A stretch of 8,521 nt of DNA from Burkholderiales bacterium (GTDB taxonomy: Bacteria > Pseudomonadota > Gammaproteobacteria > Burkholderiales > Casimicrobiaceae): positions 1 to 8,521 of the forward strand of contig JAIRPA010000091.1 of assembly GCA_031257235.1 (NCBI GenBank). Reading direction: 5' to 3'. The notes beneath the pieces were generated by a model that saw only the letters and a program-made list of their open reading frames with translations, did not search any database and was not told the DNA's origin. The first letter of the stretch is position 1. Each line of letters starts with the position of its first letter. Position numbers and translations under genes: made by a program. Of the stretch, positions 7,790 to 8,521 are shown one piece after another.

Positions 7790-7925
7790 ACCTTTGCAAA
7801 ACCTGCCCGTCGGCTTTTGGAGGTTTTTCAAAGGTCTTGTTCTTTGGGTTGTCACATCAGACGTGATTTTAAGGTTTTGCAAAGGGATTGGGTTGCGCAA
7901 AGTAAAACTTAAGGCTTTTGCAAAA
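7790..7925. repeat. Cluster of TTTGCAAA-type inverted repeats in purL leader and promoter region
   Basis: Four related copies are seen on the plus strand: ACCTTTGCAAAACCT (7790-7804), AGGTTTTTCAAAGGT (7821-7835, inverted, one mismatch), AGGTTTTGCAAAGG (7872-7885, an exact inverse of 7791-7804) and a palindrome TTTTGCAAAA (7916-7925). Copies one and two can form a 15-position stem with a 16-base loop, ending 15 bases upstream of the purL ribosome site in the message. The minus-strand terminator at 7940-7973 means the purL promoter should lie within about 7775-7939, so the copies occupy that promoter and leader. A possible minus-strand -10 (TAAAAT, near 7867-7872) touches the third copy, but I see no good -35. 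The sequence is unlike the E. coli PurR box. It also resembles, from memory, the ends of some IS5-family elements (ACCTTTGCAAAA), so a small decayed mobile element is an alternative. Confidence 0.65.
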
Positions 7926-7939
7926 CACGATTTTTGGCG

Positions 7940-7973
7940 AAAAAAAGGCGTGGGCTAAAATTAGCACCACGCC
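7940..7973 (-). terminator. Intrinsic terminator, minus strand, upstream of purL
   Basis: On the minus strand GGCGTGG (7973-7967) pairs exactly with CCACGCC (7953-7947); GCTAA/TTAGC inside extends the stem past a one-base bulge. The stem is followed at once by seven T (7946-7940). This is a textbook intrinsic terminator for a transcript arriving from the right. The plus strand has no T tract after the same stem, so it works in one direction. A wider complementary pair, CGATTTGGCG on one side and CGCC plus AAAAATCG on the other, encloses stem and T tract. No protein gene is visible on the minus strand between here and the window end, so what it terminates is open: a non-coding RNA, or a gene beyond 8521 with a very long 3' tail. 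Confidence 0.85.
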
Positions 7974-7983
7974 AAATCGGTAG

Positions 7984-8381
7984 CAAGCTGAATCCGTTTG
8001 AGAAAACTATGTTCTTGTTATTATTTAATACTCGAACATCGATATTTTCCTTAGATTTGTTTTTTTCTTTTTTGTTCCCCTTATTTTTGTTGTTTCAGCT
8101 TGTGCTTGAGAAAAAACGCTTCAACCCCCCTTTAGTTGTCTCGGTTGTTCTTCTTGTTTCTTCTTCTTTTCGGCTCAATCTCAAGCGGTACTCGATGTGT
8201 TTGATTGGCATCCCCCTCATTCAATGGATTCCCCTTTGTTGTGACGGTTGTTATTATTTTTGCGCTTTCTTTTTATTGTTTTAGTGTGTCGCTTACCGCT
8301 TGAAGTTGGTGTATGACTCCCCCTTTATAGTTTTTCGGTTGTTCTTCTTGTGTCTTCTTCTTATGACACCAACTTCAAGCG
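7984..8381. repeat. Chain of four adjacent inverted-repeat modules with shared pyrimidine motifs
   Basis: No gene is evident in this T-rich stretch. Successive exact inverted repeats tile it: CAAGCTGAA/TTCAGCTTG (7984-7992/8094-8102), GCTTGAGA/TCTCAAGC (8104-8111/8179-8186), TCAAGCGGTA/TACCGCTTGA (8181-8190/8294-8303) and a 16-bp pair CGCTTGAAGTTGGTGT (8297-8312) with 8366-8381. Every arm contains CAAGC or GCTTG, and neighbouring modules share or abut their arms. The last three modules carry CCCCTTT followed 7-9 bases later by CGGTTGTT: 8127-8149, 8231-8252, 8320-8343. A 28-base segment at 8141-8168 recurs at 8335-8362 with one mismatch. Read on the minus strand, toward the terminator at 7940, the modules become stems with A/G-rich loops. 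This could be a structured RNA or a degenerate repeat array. The pairings are observed; the function is unknown. Confidence 0.6.
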
Positions 8382-8396
8382 TTGCTCTTTTTATTC

Positions 8397-8521
8397 GCCC
8401 GGCCGGCGCGGCAGTGTGTGAAGAGAGGCGGGGGGTGCTACCGTCAAAAGACTTTCCCCCGAATCTTTTGACACCCGCCTAGGTGTGGTTGTGATGATGC
8501 ACACAGCCGCCGCGCCGCGGC
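8397..8521. repeat. GC-rich nested inverted-repeat element, cut by window edge
   Basis: Composition changes abruptly from T-rich to GC-rich at about 8397. Three nested pairings are visible: GGCGCGGC (8405-8412) with GCCGCGCC (8509-8516), with TGTGTG (8415-8420) and CACACA (8500-8505) inside it; AGGCGGG (8426-8432) with CCCGCCT (8474-8480); and GTCAAAAGA (8443-8451) with TCTTTTGAC (8464-8472) around a 12-base loop. Together these make one long interrupted hairpin of about 110 bases on either strand. I see no open reading frame worth calling. It may be the start of a structured RNA on the minus strand, a repetitive extragenic or miniature mobile element, or the upstream region of a gene beyond the window. 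I recognise no known RNA family; RNase P, tmRNA and SRP RNA signatures are absent. Confidence 0.55.

Noticed and set aside
7934..8284. Plus-strand open frame of 116 codons in the T-rich region
   Set aside because: Its product is a run of Phe/Leu/Ser caused by T-rich DNA, it has no clear ribosome site, it overlaps the minus-strand terminator and the hairpin modules, and it resembles no family.
7984..8381. CRISPR array
   Set aside because: Repeats are not identical direct repeats of uniform length with unique spacers; they are inverted pairs with differing arms, and no cas gene is visible.
8300..8482. Plus-strand open frame of 60 codons
   Set aside because: It crosses the inverted repeats and the abrupt T-rich to GC-rich boundary, with no ribosome site and no recognisable domain.
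8397..8521. Known housekeeping RNA (RNase P RNA, tmRNA, SRP RNA) or integron attC site
   Set aside because: The conserved sequence signatures of these RNAs are not present on either strand, and the attC core triplets and spacing are lacking.

Overview
The window reads as chromosomal DNA of a beta- or gammaproteobacterium of roughly balanced GC content. The main evidence is the minus-strand order ispE, tRNA-Gln(UUG), prs, a recognised arrangement in those classes, together with a single-chain PurL of about 1,300 residues of the E. coli type. I cannot name the genus from sequence alone. All recognisable genes lie on the minus strand, so transcription runs from right to left.

Layout from right to left in transcription order. 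Positions 7762-8521 hold no credible gene. This stretch contains a GC-rich inverted-repeat element cut by the window edge (8397-8521), a T-rich chain of hairpin-forming modules with repeated pyrimidine motifs (7984-8381), a strong minus-strand intrinsic terminator (7940-7973), and a cluster of TTTGCAAA-type repeats (7790-7925) next to the purL ribosome binding site. Then come purL (3856-7761), a 547-residue acidic protein with a C-terminal membrane anchor and no assigned function (2127-3770), a perfect 11-bp hairpin (2076-2107), ispE (1204-2046), tRNA-Gln (1093-1169) and prs (65-997). A four-copy heptanucleotide tandem repeat lies just downstream of prs at the left edge.

Functionally, prs makes PRPP, the entry metabolite for purine synthesis, and purL catalyses the fourth step of that pathway. 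ispE belongs to the non-mevalonate isoprenoid pathway, and the tRNA reads CAA (and by wobble CAG) codons. These are housekeeping genes. The less explained parts are the tail-anchored protein, which occupies the place where lolB often lies beside ispE, and the 730-bp region upstream of purL. The terminator shows that a minus-strand transcript may end there although no protein gene is visible upstream of it within the window. This is the best candidate here for something undescribed, possibly a structured non-coding RNA, but a decayed mobile or repetitive element is an equally serious explanation.
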